Shown: piece after piece, positions 20,048-21,495 of the stretch
Numbering within the stretch: position 1 is the first letter of the stretch
Layout of the letters: each line of letters starts with the position of its first letter
Virus record (IMG/VR): IMGVR_UViG_3300046804_003074
Coordinates: 1-21,495 of that record
Direction: 5' to 3' (one strand)
Length of the DNA: 21,495 bases
Origin: a virus
The notes under the pieces: generated by a model
What the model was told of the DNA's origin: nothing
The model's database searches: none
The model's input: only the letters and a program-made list of their open reading frames with translations
Made by a program: the position numbers and the translations under genes

Positions 20048-21495
20048 CTATAAAATATTTTTTACTTTGCCACTCAAATCTCTATTCCAAAAATCACAAA
20101 TAAAAACTTCTATTTCTGGATCAACAACATACAGAGAAGATAAACATCTTTGTTGTGAAGATTGAACTTCTACATGTCCATATAAAAATGTTGTAGCATC
20201 TGTAGAAAATATGTTTGATAAATTGACAAATTTCTTTCCCTTTCCAACAAAAATATTTGCAAACTTTTGTGGTTCTTTATATAAATCTACAGCAACAAAT
20301 TTCACTTGTGTCTTTTTAAAAATTTTCCAATATTTAATGAAATTTTCAGTTCCACCAAAATGATACATTAGTTGTTTATATAAAGTTAAAAAAGAATAGT
20401 CTTCAAAATAATTGTTTCCATTTTTACCCATCCAAGTAAAGTAATCTTTATCAGGGAAATTTCTAATGCAATCAATTAAATTATTACCTCTCCAACTATG
20501 AAAATGTTTGTACCACTGCAAACTCTTTATATTAAAATCGTAAACTATTATTTTACCGTCTTCATTTAACTTTTCATTTTTAAAAATATCGAATAATTTA
20601 AATCCACTTGCAGTATTAACAACTAGATCAAATTTACCCTCATTTTTTATGAACATTGTTTCACTATTAAATAACCAAATTTGATCTTTTACAGATTTTA
20701 TATCAGATATAATTTTAGATTGATTCCAATTTTGATCTTCATATTGAGTTAAAGTTTTAATACTATCTTCAAATTTATTGGTTTCATAATCGGGATAACA
20801 ATAAAATTTATTTAATCGTAAATTTTCACTTAAAGTAATAACAGGCCAACCACCCAGAAACATAGATCTCAAAAGTTTCCAACCTTGACCCGCATGAGGT
20901 TGCATATCTTCTTTTCCAGAATATTTCACCCATAAAGGAGTATAGTCGTGATGAAAATTCTCAACACTTCTTTCGACTATCGGTAATAATTGTTCACCAG
21001 AATAAAAATCTCCAAATTCTGGACAACCCACTTCTTTCCATGCAAAAAGATTGACTATAAAAAATTGATTGTGTAATTCCAACCATTCTCCAGGACGATA
21101 TAAAGGATGTCCGGCTACACCAAACTCATTCTCTTTTATAAATTGTCTAATTTCCTGATCAAAATTAAAATTCCTTAAAGTACATCCAGCAGATTGTACG
21201 ACACAATACTCATACCCACGATTCAAAGATTCTTCTAGTATTTCATGTATTTCATCACCACAAATTATTTCTAAATTAGCTCCAACTCTATTGAGATAAA
21301 ATAAGGTAGCACCTTTAGCTCTCAAATACATCGAGAAATTATTAATTGCATTTCTTTGATTATATACGCCATAACATATTTTTTTCTCTCTTTCACCAAG
21401 TTGATCAAATGACATTTGTATTAAGTTCTCATTAATATCTCCATGCACAATAAAATGATATCTAGTCTCATTACTATTATTATAAACTGCATGAA
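20048..21495 (-). CDS. Unknown AT-rich protein, 5' end outside window (partial)
   Basis: The frame is open to the right edge: upstream of the GTG at 21448 it continues with HAVYNNSNETRYHFI without a stop, so the true start is outside. At least 481 residues are visible. The N-terminal half contains GYEYCVVQSAGCTL and GHPLYRPGEWLELHNQFFIVNL, an arrangement that recalls glycosyltransferase-like or GT-A folds. The middle contains FDLVVNTASGFKLFDIF and GKIIVYDFN, which look like a nucleotide-binding Rossmann segment. I cannot name the family with confidence; a sugar- or methyl-transferring enzyme is inference. It is very AT-rich, like other accessory genes here. The stop is followed by about 86 bases before the CobS-like gene. 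Confidence 0.7.
   Translation of the reverse strand, partial: HAVYNNSNETRYHFIVHGDINENLIQMSFDQLGEREKKICYGVYNQRNAINNFSMYLRAKGATLFYLNRVGANLEIICGDEIHEILEESLNRGYEYCVVQSAGCTLRNFNFDQEIRQFIKENEFGVAGHPLYRPGEWLELHNQFFIVNLFAWKEVGCPEFGDFYSGEQLLPIVERSVENFHHDYTPLWVKYSGKEDMQPHAGQGWKLLRSMFLGGWPVITLSENLRLNKFYCYPDYETNKFEDSIKTLTQYEDQNWNQSKIISDIKSVKDQIWLFNSETMFIKNEGKFDLVVNTASGFKLFDIFKNEKLNEDGKIIVYDFNIKSLQWYKHFHSWRGNNLIDCIRNFPDKDYFTWMGKNGNNYFEDYSFLTLYKQLMYHFGGTENFIKYWKIFKKTQVKFVAVDLYKEPQKFANIFVGKGKKFVNLSNIFSTDATTFLYGHVEVQSSQQRCLSSLYVVDPEIEVFICDFWNRDLSGKVKNIL

Noticed and set aside
19461-20165. Plus-strand frame of 234 codons
   Set aside because: It is a shadow of the CobS-like gene, which has clear Walker motifs on the minus strand.
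1-21495. tRNA genes, CRISPR arrays, insertion sequences or homing introns
   Set aside because: I saw no cloverleaf-like arms, regular spaced repeats or transposase, and gp43, uvsX and gp41 are uninterrupted.

Overview
This window looks like part of the genome of a T4-like marine cyanophage (a myovirus of Synechococcus or Prochlorococcus). The evidence is the set and order of T4-type replication genes (gp45, gp44, gp62, regA, gp43, uvsX, gp41) together with typical cyanophage accessory genes: a CobS-like AAA+ ATPase, Hsp20, MazG, a DUF3310 protein, 2-oxoglutarate/Fe oxygenases, and virion proteins with Gln/Pro-rich linkers. Every gene I can support lies on the minus strand, so transcription runs from high to low coordinates. 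Plus-strand reading frames are shadows. There is no gene-free stretch above 300 bases, and I saw no tRNA, CRISPR or insertion sequence.

Layout in transcription order. (1) Right edge to about 18.8 kb: a 5'-truncated AT-rich gene of unknown function, then a short leader ORF that overlaps the start of the CobS-like ATPase, then a terminator. (2) About 18.8 to 12.4 kb, first replication block: DUF3310 protein, sliding clamp gp45, a conserved unknown protein, a cupin-like protein, clamp loader gp44, a JmjC/cupin_8-like protein, an SH3/Sm-like small protein, a DUF4338/Mom-like protein, gp62 and RegA, closed by a terminator. (3) About 12.3 to 11.65 kb: Hsp20 behind a very strong ribosome binding site, and a 62-residue protein. 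(4) About 11.6 to 3.66 kb, second replication block: a sigma70-like promoter, two more members of the SH3/Sm-like family, DNA polymerase gp43, two small conserved proteins, UvsX, a 2OG oxygenase, helicase gp41, an AT-rich unknown, MazG and a GTG-started 59-residue protein, closed by a strong terminator. (5) 3.6 kb to the left edge: three genes, each preceded by a NATAAATA late-promoter box. They are a 383-residue protein, an NMN-adenylyltransferase-like tripartite protein and a highly charged protein running off the left edge. The last two start like T4 capsid-targeting sequences, so this part is probably late and virion-related.

The replication genes together supply a polymerase, clamp, clamp loader, replicative helicase, recombinase and translational repressor; primase gp61 and gp32 are not here. 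Most neighbouring genes overlap as ATGA or TAATG, so translation is probably coupled. AT-rich accessory genes sit inside these operons with the same tight junctions. The main points for a second look are the three-member SH3/Sm-like family beside the clamp-loader and polymerase genes, the two cupin/JmjC-like proteins flanking gp44, the leader ORF before cobS, the late-promoter series including one box inside a terminator loop, and the capsid-targeting-like N-termini.
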